This document shows positions 43,296 to 52,045 of a DNA stretch of 64,000 bases, piece by piece (positions within the stretch are counted from its first letter, which is position 1; each line of letters starts with the position of its first letter). This stretch comes from Bradyrhizobium sp. cir1 (GTDB lineage: Bacteria; Pseudomonadota; Alphaproteobacteria; Rhizobiales; Xanthobacteraceae): the NCBI RefSeq assembly GCF_014198245.1, contig NZ_JACIHE010000018.1:1-64000 (forward strand), written 5' to 3'. The translations under genes and the position numbers were made by a program. The notes beneath the pieces are model-generated. The model was not told the origin of the DNA, ran no database searches, and was given only the letters and a program-made list of their open reading frames with translations.

Positions 43296-45071
43296 TTAAA
43301 CCCGCCCCAAGATCCCTTCCTCGATCGCCTTGATCTGCAGCGCGAGATATTTCGAGTTGATCCGGCACTGCGCGAGGCTGCCGGCGATGAACCAGAGACC
43401 GGGCTGCAGGGTGCGCGCATACATGTTGCGCAGCTCGAAGCCGTCGCCAAAACCCCAGACCGGGCCGACGCGGTCGGCGATGCCATCGCCGAACAGCTTT
43501 CGCACCAGGTATTCCTGCGGCTTGTAGCCGGTGGAGAGCACGATCAGGTCGGCCGGAATGGTCGAGCCGTCCTTCATCCGCGCGCCCTCGGGGACAAAGC
43601 GTTCGATGTCGGAAAACTGCCTGAGCTTGATCGCACCCTCGACGATCAGGTTGGAGCATCCGACGTTGAAATAATAGCCGCCGCCACGGGTGAGGTATTT
43701 GAACTGCCAGCCGGTGCCAGCCTCGCCGAAATCGAGCTTGAAGCCGACACCGGCAAGGCCGTCGAGCAGTTCCTTGTCGAGCTGCTTCGACTGCTCGGTC
43801 AGCATCACATGCGTCTTTTTCGCGAGCGGCGTCGGCATCGAGGCCGCGATCAGATCGTTGTCCTCGAGCGTGCCCTCATTGTAGGTCGCATAGGCCAGTT
43901 GCGCCGACGGCTCGATATTGGTGACCAGCGTCGGCGAGCGCTGCAGCAGCGTCACCTCGGCGCCGCTGGAATAAAGATCCTGCGCGATGTCGTGACCGCT
44001 GTTGCCGGTGCCGATGACGATGGCGCGCTTGCCTGTCCAGTTCTCGCCATCCTCGTAGCGGCTGGAGTGCACCAGCGTCCCCTTGAAATTGTCGAGGGTC
44101 GGAATGGCAGGAATATTGGCGATGCCGCTGACGCCGGTCGCCATGATCACGTGGCGCGGATGCATGGTGCGGCTGCTGCCGTCGGCGCGGCGCAAGGTGA
44201 CGGTCCAGCGGCCCTTGGCCTCGTCATAAGAGCCGCCCTCGAATTCGGTGCCGGTCCAGAAGTTCAGCTCCATGGCATCGACGTAGGCTTCGAACCAATT
44301 GGCGAGCTTGTCCTTGGGAATATAGACCGGCCAGTTTGGCGGGAACGGCATGTAGGGCATGTGATTGACCTGCACCTGGTTGTGCAGGGTGAGCGCGTGA
44401 TAGCGCTTGCGCCAATTGTCGCCGATCCGCATCCCGCGATCGACAATCAGCGTGTCGACCTTCAATTGCTTCAGCCGCGCTGCAATCGCGAGCCCGGCCT
44501 GTCCGCCGCCGACCACCAGCACCGCCGGGTCGCGATCGGAATAGTCGCGTGAGGCGTTGCGGAGGTCGAGCCAGTTAGGCCCACGGAAATCGCGCGAATA
44601 GGCCTGGCCGCGCGGGCGCGAGGTGCCGAGCTGCTCCTCGAAGCCCTTCAATTCGTCGAGCGCGGTCAGCAGCGTCCATGCCTTCAGGCGGTCGCTGTCG
44701 GCAGTGTCAGGGATGAGCCGCACGATGCCGCTGCCGCGGCCGATCGCGGTCTCGAAACTGAAAATGGCCTCGATGTTGTTCGTGCCGGCGCGGGTCACCC
44801 AGCGCGGCGGCGCGCGGTTCGGAGCGATCTTGAAATTGGCCGGCGCCGCCTTGGGCGCGCGCGCCGCCAGCTCCTGCGTGATGGTATCGCGGCCCGCGAG
44901 CGTCTGCAGGTTCCAGCTCAGCGCCAGCACATCGCGCCAAAAGCCGTCGGTGAGGAAGAGGCTCTCCAGCGTGGCGGGATCAGGCCTGCCCAGCGCGTGC
45001 TCGAACGCGTCGAGCCAAGCCTGTGCGGCGACGGAAATATCCTTCGTCCTGTCCAGCATGCGCGACCTCAT
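43296..45071 (-). CDS. Flavin-containing monooxygenase with SnoaL-like N-domain
   Basis: A 591-residue flavoprotein. The N-terminal 150 residues (AWLDAFEHALGRPDPATLES on) resemble a SnoaL/NTF2-like cone fold. The rest is a class B flavin monooxygenase with FAD motif VLVVGGGQAGLAIAARLKQL and NADPH motif AIVIGTGNSGHDIAQDL. The fingerprint FKGTLVHSSRY (FxGxxxHxxxY) marks the FMO/Baeyer-Villiger type. The C-terminal LSTGYKPQEYLV is the usual ATG-containing loop equivalent. It would insert oxygen into a carbonyl, N or S atom using NADPH and O2. It lies in the 42-50 kb cluster between the DUF2855 and NHL genes. Confidence 0.87.
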   Translation of the reverse strand: MRSRMLDRTKDISVAAQAWLDAFEHALGRPDPATLESLFLTDGFWRDVLALSWNLQTLAGRDTITQELAARAPKAAPANFKIAPNRAPPRWVTRAGTNNIEAIFSFETAIGRGSGIVRLIPDTADSDRLKAWTLLTALDELKGFEEQLGTSRPRGQAYSRDFRGPNWLDLRNASRDYSDRDPAVLVVGGGQAGLAIAARLKQLKVDTLIVDRGMRIGDNWRKRYHALTLHNQVQVNHMPYMPFPPNWPVYIPKDKLANWFEAYVDAMELNFWTGTEFEGGSYDEAKGRWTVTLRRADGSSRTMHPRHVIMATGVSGIANIPAIPTLDNFKGTLVHSSRYEDGENWTGKRAIVIGTGNSGHDIAQDLYSSGAEVTLLQRSPTLVTNIEPSAQLAYATYNEGTLEDNDLIAASMPTPLAKKTHVMLTEQSKQLDKELLDGLAGVGFKLDFGEAGTGWQFKYLTRGGGYYFNVGCSNLIVEGAIKLRQFSDIERFVPEGARMKDGSTIPADLIVLSTGYKPQEYLVRKLFGDGIADRVGPVWGFGDGFELRNMYARTLQPGLWFIAGSLAQCRINSKYLALQIKAIEEGILGRV

Positions 45072-45137
45072 GGCCGTTTTCGCGGCGTTTCCTCTGAGAT
45101 CGAACGCTATACTGGTTCAACGATGGTCGAAAGCGCT

Positions 45138-46223
45138 TTACCCGAGCAGCGAGAGCATATGGCCCTGCTCCGGCGGAATGCGGCCCTGCAGCGTGTCGAG
45201 ATAGACCTGCCGCACCGCCTCGGGCCCGCGGCTCTCGATCACGGTCAGACATCGCTCCAACATCGGCGCGAAGCCGGCCCAAGCCGCGCCAAGGCGCTGC
45301 TCGATGCCGCCCGGCCCCCATTCCTTGGCGCGCTTGCGGATGTGGTCGGGCGCGAAGAACCAGCGCGGCTTTGCGCCGGGCAGGACGCCTTCGTCGGGAT
45401 CGGTCGCACGATGCGTCAATCCGACGCGTACCGAGCATTTCATCTGGTCGCCGAAATGCCGGTGCAGCGTGGCTCGCAGCGCGCTGTTGCCGGCCATGTC
45501 GACGAAGGCGGCGGGGGCGTCCGGCGGCAGCGACGTCACGCGGTCATAGGTGATGACCTCATCATAGCAGCCGAGCGACGAGACAAACCCGGTATTGCCT
45601 GATGAGGTCAGGCCGATCACCTTGCGGCCGCGCGTGTGCAGCAGATGCGCAAGACCGAATGCGGTCTTGCTCGATGCGCTCGAGAGCAGCACGGCGTGCG
45701 CGCCGAAATCGCCGTTCTCGGCGAGAAAGTCGTCGACCAGGAACGACAGCATGAACAGCGGCCGCAGCAGCGCCTGGTAGTCGCCCTGCCGCCCGGCGTA
45801 AGCAGGGTCGCCGCCGACGCGCGCATAGACATTGTAGACGGGCGCCACACCCTGCCGGTGCGCGGCGCCGTCGCGCAGGCCGCGCTTGCTGACGTCGGTC
45901 GCCTCGATCACGAGATGCGTCGCCATCGGGAAATAGCCGAACAGGCGCTCACCGACCGGCACGTTCGGATGGTTCGAGGCGATCACCTCGCCAAAGCCCC
46001 ACACCGGGATGTTGCCGAATCCCTCAGGCGCGGGAAAGATCTGCCAGTATTTCAGCTCGTCGCCTATCACCGCATAGGTGATGTTGTTGGCGGTGAGCGC
46101 GAAGCGCTCGACCCTGACGAGTAGTGCATCCTCCAACAGCGCATCTGCCGCGGGAAGCGCGGTCGCGATCGTCTTGCAGGTCTCGAAATTGTCGCGCGCA
46201 ACGATGAAGTCGGTAGCTGTCAT
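45138..46223 (-). CDS. DUF2855 family protein (MDR-like)
   Basis: A 361-residue protein of the DUF2855 family, distantly related to medium-chain dehydrogenase/reductases but without a zinc site or a standard GxGxxG loop. Recognisable parts are LKYWQIFPAPEGFGNIPVWG with FGEVIASNHPNVPVGERLFG near the N-terminus, and LSSASSKTAFGLAHLLHTRG in the Rossmann-like half. GNTGFVSSLGCYDEVITYD follows. Family members have no established reaction. Always seen near acyl-CoA or monooxygenase genes in my experience of such clusters, but that is inference. It starts at ATG 46223 and is separated from the acyl-CoA ligase by 89 bp. Confidence 0.75.
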   Translation of the reverse strand: MTATDFIVARDNFETCKTIATALPAADALLEDALLVRVERFALTANNITYAVIGDELKYWQIFPAPEGFGNIPVWGFGEVIASNHPNVPVGERLFGYFPMATHLVIEATDVSKRGLRDGAAHRQGVAPVYNVYARVGGDPAYAGRQGDYQALLRPLFMLSFLVDDFLAENGDFGAHAVLLSSASSKTAFGLAHLLHTRGRKVIGLTSSGNTGFVSSLGCYDEVITYDRVTSLPPDAPAAFVDMAGNSALRATLHRHFGDQMKCSVRVGLTHRATDPDEGVLPGAKPRWFFAPDHIRKRAKEWGPGGIEQRLGAAWAGFAPMLERCLTVIESRGPEAVRQVYLDTLQGRIPPEQGHMLSLLG

Positions 46224-46312
46224 GATGTCGATCCCGGCTTTGATCCGCACCGGCATCTCATCGACTATGCGCGCCCCTTTTGCAACCTCAACATAGTTTT
46301 AAACGCTGTTCG

Positions 46313-47827
46313 CTAGGTACGACCGGCCCAATAGGGATCGCGTAGCTTGCGCTTGAAGATTTTTCCAGTCGCCTCGCGGGGCAGGGTGTCCAGAAACTGG
46401 ACTTCCTTCGGCACCTTGAAGTTAGCCAATCGCTCGCGCAGAAAAGTCTGCACGGCGCCGGCGGAAAGCTGCGCGCCCGCCTCCGGCTCGATGCAGGCGC
46501 ACAGCCGCTCGCCGAATTCCGCATCGGGGATGCCGAACACCGCGCAATCGCGCACCCCTCGCATCGCGATCAGCACGTTCTCGATCTCGGCCGGATAGAT
46601 GTTGACGCCGCCTGATATCACCATGTCGCGCTTGCGGTCGCACAGGAACAGATAGCCGTCTTCGTCGAGATAGCCGACGTCGCCGACGCTGACGAGACCA
46701 TCGCGCCCGGCTTCGGCGCGGGCCTGCGCCTTGCCGTGATAGTCGAAGTCGGGCACGGCCGTCTGGCGCATGTAGATCTCACCGACCTCATTGACGCCGC
46801 AGAAGCTGCCGTCATCGCGAAAAATCTTGACGATGCCGCCTTCGATGGCGCGGCCGACCGTGCCGGGCTTCTTCAACGCCTCCTCGGCCGAGTGCCACAC
46901 CGGGATGCCAGTCTCCGTCGAGCCGAAATATTCGTTGATGACCGGTCCCCACCAATCGATCATGGCGCGCTTGATCTCGGGCGGGCAGGGCGCGGCACCG
47001 TGAACCACGAAACGCAACGAGGAGAGGTTGTAGCGCTGCCTGACCTCCTCGGGCAGCCGCAGCAGCCGGACGAACATGGTCGGCACCATGTGAATATGCG
47101 TGACGCGGTGGCGCTCGATCAGTGCCAGCAGCTCCTCGGCGTCGAACCGCGCCTGGAGGACGATGGTGCAGCCGCTGCGGAACGCCAGCATGCCGTAGGA
47201 GTGCGGCGCCGAGTGGTACATCGGCCCGTTGATCAGCACGACCTGGTTGTCCCGCGGCTTGATGCCATAGGCGATCGCGCCGACGCGCTCGGAGGCGGCC
47301 GCCTGTTCCGGCTGCATCGGCATGCGCCGCACGCCCTTCGGCATGCCCGTGGTCCCCGATGTGTAGATCATCGCCGCGGCACGGCGCGGCGGATCCTGTC
47401 TTTCCGGATGGCCGTCGCGCCAGCGGTCCCAATCGGTGAGGCCCGCCGGGACTTGGGTCAGCTCGGGGGGAATGGCGAAGGTTGCGGCGAGCTCGGGCGG
47501 CGTCGCAACGACGAGCAGGCGCACGTCCTCGGGCAGACCCGCGCGGATCTGCGGCAGCAGGTCGGCGTGGCAGACCAGGATCTTCGCGCCGCTATCCGTC
47601 AGGATGTAGCGGACCTCCTCGGCCTTGAGATGCCAGTTGATGGGCACCATCGGACTGCCGAGCGCGGCGGAGGCCGCGACCACCTCGAACAGCGCAAAAT
47701 CGTTGCGCAGCATCATGGCGACCGGAGCGCCTTCGGCCAGGCCAAGGGCGCGGAGCCCGCTCGCCGCGCGTCTGATGCGCGCCTGGATCTCGTCGTAACC
47801 GATCCGGCGTTCGCCGCTGATGATCAT
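46313..47827 (-). CDS. AMP-binding acyl-CoA ligase
   Basis: A 504-residue ANL-superfamily ligase. P-loop motif MIYTSGTTGMPKGVRRMP near residue 155, A5 motif INEYFGSTETGIPVWHS near 295, A7/A8 motifs SVGDVGYLDEDGYLFLCDRK and DMVISGGVNIYPAEIENVLI, and the C-terminal catalytic lysine region PREATGKIFKRKLR. It activates a carboxylic acid as CoA thioester. It is 24 bp downstream of a binding-protein gene and belongs to the LysR-linked cluster. The cognate acid is unknown; similar enzymes are used for aromatic and branched substrates. Confidence 0.88.
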   Translation of the reverse strand: MIISGERRIGYDEIQARIRRAASGLRALGLAEGAPVAMMLRNDFALFEVVAASAALGSPMVPINWHLKAEEVRYILTDSGAKILVCHADLLPQIRAGLPEDVRLLVVATPPELAATFAIPPELTQVPAGLTDWDRWRDGHPERQDPPRRAAAMIYTSGTTGMPKGVRRMPMQPEQAAASERVGAIAYGIKPRDNQVVLINGPMYHSAPHSYGMLAFRSGCTIVLQARFDAEELLALIERHRVTHIHMVPTMFVRLLRLPEEVRQRYNLSSLRFVVHGAAPCPPEIKRAMIDWWGPVINEYFGSTETGIPVWHSAEEALKKPGTVGRAIEGGIVKIFRDDGSFCGVNEVGEIYMRQTAVPDFDYHGKAQARAEAGRDGLVSVGDVGYLDEDGYLFLCDRKRDMVISGGVNIYPAEIENVLIAMRGVRDCAVFGIPDAEFGERLCACIEPEAGAQLSAGAVQTFLRERLANFKVPKEVQFLDTLPREATGKIFKRKLRDPYWAGRT

Positions 47828-47851
47828 GGCGTGTCCTTACCCTGTTCCAGT

Positions 47852-49036
47852 TTAGCGATCATCCAGCACGTCGCCGAATCCGACCCAGCTCTTGCCGTTG
47901 AAGCGGCGCAGCTGCAGCTGCTGGAACGGCAGATAGTCATCGGGGCCGGTTGTGACAGACATGCCCGGCAGCAGCAGCGGCAGCTTTACGTCCTTTAGCG
48001 AGGCGGCCTGGCGCATGATGTTGTCGCGGCTGAAATCATCCTTGCATGCCTTCAGCACCGTCATCAGCAGCGTCGCGTAGTGGTAGCCGGCCGCGTAGTT
48101 GGAATTGGAGAGGTCCGCATTCGGCATGTACTGCTTCATGAAGGCAAAATAGTCCTTCACACCGGGATCGCTGGCCCATTGCGGGTCCATCGTGTCCTTC
48201 TGGTTGCTCGACGAGATCAGGCCGACCGCGTTGTCGAGCCCGGCCGGCTCGAGGAACGAGATCGACGAGGCCGAGGTCGGCACGAAGAACAGCTCGGGCT
48301 TCCAGCCGATCTCGGCCACGCCCTTGATCATCTGCGAGGTGAACTTGCCGAGCACGACGCCGAACAGCACGTCGGCGCCCGATGCCTTCAGGGTCGAGAG
48401 CTGCGAGCTGATCGTCGGCGCGCTGGTCTCGTAGGTCTGCTCCGCCACGATCATGCTGGCGGCCTTCTCGCCGAGCGCGCGCTTGAAGCCGGCGACATAG
48501 TCGCGGCCGAAATCGTCGTTCTGGGACAGGATGGCGATCCTGGCGCCGGGCTTGGTGCGCAGCACGTGCTTGGCATAGACCACGCCCTCGGATTCGTAGG
48601 CGGCCATGCCGGGCATGGTCCACGGATATTTCAGCGGGTCGGCCCATTTCGTCGCGCCCGAGAGCACGAACAGCTGCGGCACCTTCTTGCCGTTGAGGTA
48701 GCGCTGCACGGCGCTGTTGGTGGCGGTGCCGAGCGAGCCGAACATCATCAGCACCTCGTCCTGCTCGACCAGCTTGCGGGTCTGCTCGACGGTCTTCGGC
48801 GGCGAATAGGCATCATCCAGCGTGATGAACTTGACCTTGCGGCCGTTGATGCCGCCTTCGGCGTTGACCTTATCGAAGAACGCCTCCTGCGTCCGTCCGA
48901 TCGCGCCGAAGCCGGAGGCCGGGCCGCTGTAGGGCAGGGTCTGGCCGATGCGGATCTCGTCGCTGCCTTCGGCATGGGCGCCGCCGGCGGCGAGCGTCAG
49001 CAGGGACAGGCCGATCAATGTGGCTGCCAGCTTCAT
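47852..49036 (-). CDS. Branched-chain-type ABC substrate-binding protein (orphan)
   Basis: A 394-residue periplasmic binding protein of the LIV/amide-type family (type I fold). The signal peptide is KLAATLIGLSLLTLAAGGAH. Landmarks are IRIGQTLPYSGPASGFGAIG, GGINGRKVKFITLDDAYSPP and the lobe-2 segment GARIAILSQNDDFGRDYVAG. It binds a carboxylate, amino acid or aromatic acid. No permease or ATPase gene is present in the cluster, so it must use a transporter encoded elsewhere or act as a sensor. It is 34 bp from the nitronate monooxygenase gene and is probably in the same mRNA. Confidence 0.88.
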   Translation of the reverse strand: MKLAATLIGLSLLTLAAGGAHAEGSDEIRIGQTLPYSGPASGFGAIGRTQEAFFDKVNAEGGINGRKVKFITLDDAYSPPKTVEQTRKLVEQDEVLMMFGSLGTATNSAVQRYLNGKKVPQLFVLSGATKWADPLKYPWTMPGMAAYESEGVVYAKHVLRTKPGARIAILSQNDDFGRDYVAGFKRALGEKAASMIVAEQTYETSAPTISSQLSTLKASGADVLFGVVLGKFTSQMIKGVAEIGWKPELFFVPTSASSISFLEPAGLDNAVGLISSSNQKDTMDPQWASDPGVKDYFAFMKQYMPNADLSNSNYAAGYHYATLLMTVLKACKDDFSRDNIMRQAASLKDVKLPLLLPGMSVTTGPDDYLPFQQLQLRRFNGKSWVGFGDVLDDR

Positions 49037-49070
49037 GATGTCCTCCCGATTTTCTTGTCCGTCCGAGCCG

Positions 49071-50045
49071 TCAGGCGCTGGCGCGCATCAGGAAATCCTG
49101 CCGGGCCTGATCGAATTCGCCCTTCATCCGGTCGACGAGCTCGGCGACCGGAGGGGCGTCGGTGATCTGGCCGATGCCCTGGCCCGATCCCCAGATGTCG
49201 CGCCATGCTTTCGATTTCATGTTGCCGCCGGAGCCGAAATTCATCTTCGATTTATCTGCGGCCGGAAGATTGTCCGGATCGAGGCCGGCGGCGGCGATCG
49301 AGGGCCCAAGATAGTTGCCGTGCACGCCGGTGAACAGGTTGGTGTAGACGATGTCGTGCGCGGCGTGCTGCGTCAGCGCCGACTTGTAGGCTTCGTCGGC
49401 ATTGGCTTCCTGCGTGGCGATGAAGCGCGTGCCCATATAGGCGAGGTCGGCGCCCAGCGTCAGCGCGGAGGCGATGCCAAAGCCGTCGCTGATCGCCCCC
49501 GACAGCAGGATCGCGCCATCGAACCATTGCTTGACCTCGCGCACCAGTGCGAAGGGCGACAGCGTGCCGGCATGGCCGCCCGCGCCGGCGCAGACCAGGA
49601 TCAGGCCGTCGACGCCCTGCTCGGCGGCCTTGCGGGCATGTTTGACGTTGATGACGTCGTGGAACACCAGCCCGCCGTAGGAATGCGCGGCCTCGACGAT
49701 CTCCGCCGGCGGCCGTAGCGAGGTGATGATGATGGGCGCCTTGTGCTTCACGCAGGTCTCCATGTCCTTCATCAACCGGTCGTTGGAGGCATGGCAGATC
49801 TGGTTGACGGCGTAGGGCGCGACCTTCCTGCCGGGATTGCGCGACTTGTATTCGCCGAGCTCGTCCTCGATGCGGCTCAGCCACTCGTCGAGTTTCTCGA
49901 CGGGACGGGCATTGAGCGCGGGAAACGAGCCGACGACACCGGCCTTGCACTGGGCGATCACCAGCTCCGGTCCGGAGACGATGAAGAGCGGCGAGCCGAC
50001 GACGGGCAACTCCAGATTGTTCTTGAGCAGAGCGGGCAGTGCCAT
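49071..50045 (-). CDS. Nitronate monooxygenase-family flavoprotein
   Basis: A 324-residue FMN enzyme. It begins LELPVVGSPLFIVSGPELVI, the typical start, and has the active-site motif VCAGAGGHAGTLSPFALV with catalytic-type His158 intact. The FMN loop is LLSGAISDGFGIASALTLG, followed by ADLAYMGTRFIATQEANADE. The family oxidises nitronates (alkyl nitro anions) or acts on other enolisable substrates. ATG 50045 has AGGAGG upstream and is favoured; a much longer in-frame extension lacks homology. It is the promoter-proximal gene of the cluster and faces the LysR gene. Confidence 0.85.
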   Translation of the reverse strand: MALPALLKNNLELPVVGSPLFIVSGPELVIAQCKAGVVGSFPALNARPVEKLDEWLSRIEDELGEYKSRNPGRKVAPYAVNQICHASNDRLMKDMETCVKHKAPIIITSLRPPAEIVEAAHSYGGLVFHDVINVKHARKAAEQGVDGLILVCAGAGGHAGTLSPFALVREVKQWFDGAILLSGAISDGFGIASALTLGADLAYMGTRFIATQEANADEAYKSALTQHAAHDIVYTNLFTGVHGNYLGPSIAAAGLDPDNLPAADKSKMNFGSGGNMKSKAWRDIWGSGQGIGQITDAPPVAELVDRMKGEFDQARQDFLMRASA

Positions 50046-50180
50046 CGGACCCTCCTGATAACGCGCATCGCCGGTCCTTTCGGCCGATGGTGAGCGCTTC
50101 CATGTCGATTTGTCGCGCCGGCGGAGTGTGCTCGCTTGGCGCTTTGACCCCACTATAGGGTTGGATAACGGGCGGGGATC

Positions 50181-50194
50181 GTTCAATATTGAAC
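50181..50194. promoter_or_regulatory. Perfect palindrome in LysR/NMO promoter region
   Basis: GTTCAATATTGAAC, a perfect 14-bp dyad, with a further half-site TTGAAC inside CAAATTTGAAC at 50206-50216. It lies 33 bp before the LysR start at 50227 and 136 bp from the divergent gene, a classical arrangement for a LysR recognition site. Confidence 0.65.
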
Positions 50195-50226
50195 AAGCGC
50201 ATATACAAATTTGAACGGAGGCGGCG

Positions 50227-51114
50227 ATGGATTGGGATCTCTGCAAGACCTTCGTCGCGGTCGCCGATACCGGCAGCTTCACGGCCGCGGCGAAGCGGCT
50301 GCACGCCAGCCATCCGACCGTCAGCCGCAAGATCGCGGCGCTGGAGGCGCAGCTCGGCACAAAACTGCTGGCGCGTGCCGCCGACGGCTTCGTGCTCACC
50401 GCCGATGGCCGCACCTTGCGCGAACATGCCGAGGCGATGGCGGCTGCCGCGCTCCGGGCTGAAGCCGCGGTCGGGGCCGGCGGGCGCAAGGCGCGCGGCA
50501 CGGTCAAGCTGTCGATCGGCGCGACGCTGGCCTCGCACTGGCTGATGCCGCGGCTGCGGTCCTTTTTCGGCGCCCATGATCACATCCGGCTCGAGATCAT
50601 CACCCATCCGTTTCCGGCCAGCGTGCGCCGCCGGGAGGCTGACGTGGTATTGCGGCCGGTCGACAGCGGCGAGGAAAACCTGGTCGGCCGCAAGATCGGC
50701 CGCCTCGGCACCGGCTTCTACGCCTCGCGCGACTATGCGGCCGGCCGGTTCCTGCCGGAGCGAAGCGGCGAATGGAAGGGGCACAATATCATCGGCTTTG
50801 CCGACCAGGATTCCAACGCGCAGCTGGCGCGCTGGAGCGATGCGATCACGCGTCAGGGCACCGTCGTGATGCGCTGCTCGTCGCAGGGCGATATGCTGGC
50901 GGCGGTGCGTGCGGGGATCGGAATCTCCGCGCTGTCCTGCTTCGTCGCGGAGAGCTATCCGGACCTCGTGCGCGTCGCGCCGCAGAAGCTCGTCAGCGTC
51001 GCCGACCTCTGGCTGCTCGCCCATCCCGATCTGGTCGAGCTGTCCGCGGTGCGTGCCGTCGTCGACTTCGTGGCCGAGTGTGCCCGCGCCGATCGCGAGC
51101 GGCTGCGGGGCTAA
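50227..51114 (+). CDS. LysR-family transcriptional regulator
   Basis: A 295-residue LysR regulator. The winged helix-turn-helix is at residues 2-60: LCKTFVAVADTGSFTAAAKR then LHASHPTVSRKIAALEAQLG. The effector-binding domain starts near GTVKLSIGATLASHWLMPRL and contains ADVVLRPVDSGEENLVGRKI and SQGDMLAAVRAGIGISALSC. It is divergent from the nitronate monooxygenase-led cluster and probably activates it on sensing its substrate. GAACGGAGGCG precedes ATG 50227. The perfect dyad at 50181-50194 is the likely binding site. Confidence 0.88.
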   Translation: MDWDLCKTFVAVADTGSFTAAAKRLHASHPTVSRKIAALEAQLGTKLLARAADGFVLTADGRTLREHAEAMAAAALRAEAAVGAGGRKARGTVKLSIGATLASHWLMPRLRSFFGAHDHIRLEIITHPFPASVRRREADVVLRPVDSGEENLVGRKIGRLGTGFYASRDYAAGRFLPERSGEWKGHNIIGFADQDSNAQLARWSDAITRQGTVVMRCSSQGDMLAAVRAGIGISALSCFVAESYPDLVRVAPQKLVSVADLWLLAHPDLVELSAVRAVVDFVAECARADRERLRG

Positions 51115-51117
51115 AGC

Positions 51118-51159
51118 ATGATCCGGAAAAGTGCGAAGCGGTTTTCCGGAAAGATCATG
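51118..51159. repeat. CATGATCCGG palindromic repeat, copy 1
   Basis: CATGATCCGGAAAA (51118-) and TTTTCCGGAAAGATCATG form an imperfect palindrome around GTGCGAAGCGG. A related copy is at 55662-55725. It sits between the convergent LysR and AlkA-like stops and may serve as a terminator. Confidence 0.65.
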
Positions 51160-51169
51160 CGCAAAAAAT

Positions 51170-51820
51170 TCAGTTTCCGGCGAGCACGCCTTCGCGCTTC
51201 TTCACGGCGCGATAATAGCTCCACCACAGATGCGCGGCCGCGCCGCGCAGCGGGCGCCAGGGCTCGGCGAGCGGCGCCATCTGCTTCTCCGTCGGCCGTG
51301 CCTTGAGGCCGAGCCCGATCTTGATGCCCTCCTGCACGGCGAGATCGCCGGCCGGCCAGGCATCGCCATGGCCGAGGCAGAACAGCAGATAGACGTCCGC
51401 CGTCCACGGCCCGATGCCGGGAAGCGAGATCAGCGTGTGATGCGCAGCGTCGGCGTCTTCCTCCGCGAGCACGTCGAGGTTAAGCCGCTGCGCATTGATC
51501 TCGCGCGCCAGATGCTTCAGCGTCTTGATCTTGGCGGCGGACAGGCCGAGCCGCCCCAGCCGGTCGGTGCGGGCGCGGCGCACGGCGTTATGGTCGAACG
51601 GATCGAAGGTGGCCGACAGTCGCCCCCAGATCGCCGCCGCACTCGCGGTCGAGAGCTGCTGCCCGCAGACGATGTGCGCGAGCCCCGTAAAGCCCGGCTC
51701 GCGCCGCCGCAACGCCGGCATGCCGGCGGTCGCGAGCACGGGCTTGAGCCGCGGATCGCGCTTGATCAGCGCGTGGACGGCTTCTTCGAGGTCGGACTGG
51801 GTTTCGAGGTGGATGGTCAT
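51170..51820 (-). CDS. DNA-3-methyladenine glycosylase II (AlkA-like)
   Basis: A 216-residue HhH-GPD base-excision glycosylase. The helix-hairpin-helix is ISLPGIGPWTADVYLLFCLG (about residues 130-149), and the catalytic Asp follows in DAWPAGDLAVQEG. QQLSTASAAAIWGRLSATFD is the conserved interface helix. It removes alkylated bases such as 3-methyladenine. The protein lacks the N-terminal extension of E. coli AlkA, as many alphaproteobacterial versions do. It is monocistronic and convergent with the LysR gene. Confidence 0.87.
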   Translation of the reverse strand: MTIHLETQSDLEEAVHALIKRDPRLKPVLATAGMPALRRREPGFTGLAHIVCGQQLSTASAAAIWGRLSATFDPFDHNAVRRARTDRLGRLGLSAAKIKTLKHLAREINAQRLNLDVLAEEDADAAHHTLISLPGIGPWTADVYLLFCLGHGDAWPAGDLAVQEGIKIGLGLKARPTEKQMAPLAEPWRPLRGAAAHLWWSYYRAVKKREGVLAGN

Positions 51821-51873
51821 TGTTATGGGACTCGTGATGCGCGGGCTTGACCCCGTATCTATTATCCTACTCC

Positions 51874-52000
51874 GTCATTCCGGGGCGAGGCGACGGGATC
51901 GCGCGAAGCGCGACGCCGGCGCATCGAACTATGGTGCGCAATTGCGCACCAGGGAATCTCGAGATTCCGGGTTCGGTCCTGCGGACCGCCCCGGAATGAC
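51874..52000. repeat. Dispersed GTCATTCCGGG palindromic repeat, copy 3
   Basis: Starts GTCATTCCGGGG, ends CCCCGGAATGAC, and holds the inner dyad TGCGCAATTGCGCA plus TCTCGAGA. It lies between the divergent AlkA-like and GluQRS genes. Confidence 0.7.
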
Positions 52001-52045
52001 AATCGTGGCAGTCAAGCCCGGCAATGACGGATACACCGAGAACTC

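Noticed and set aside
49252..51024. 590-codon minus-strand frame spanning LysR and part of the nitronate monooxygenase
   Set aside because: Crosses a clear divergent promoter and matches no family; both real genes in other frames have family signatures.
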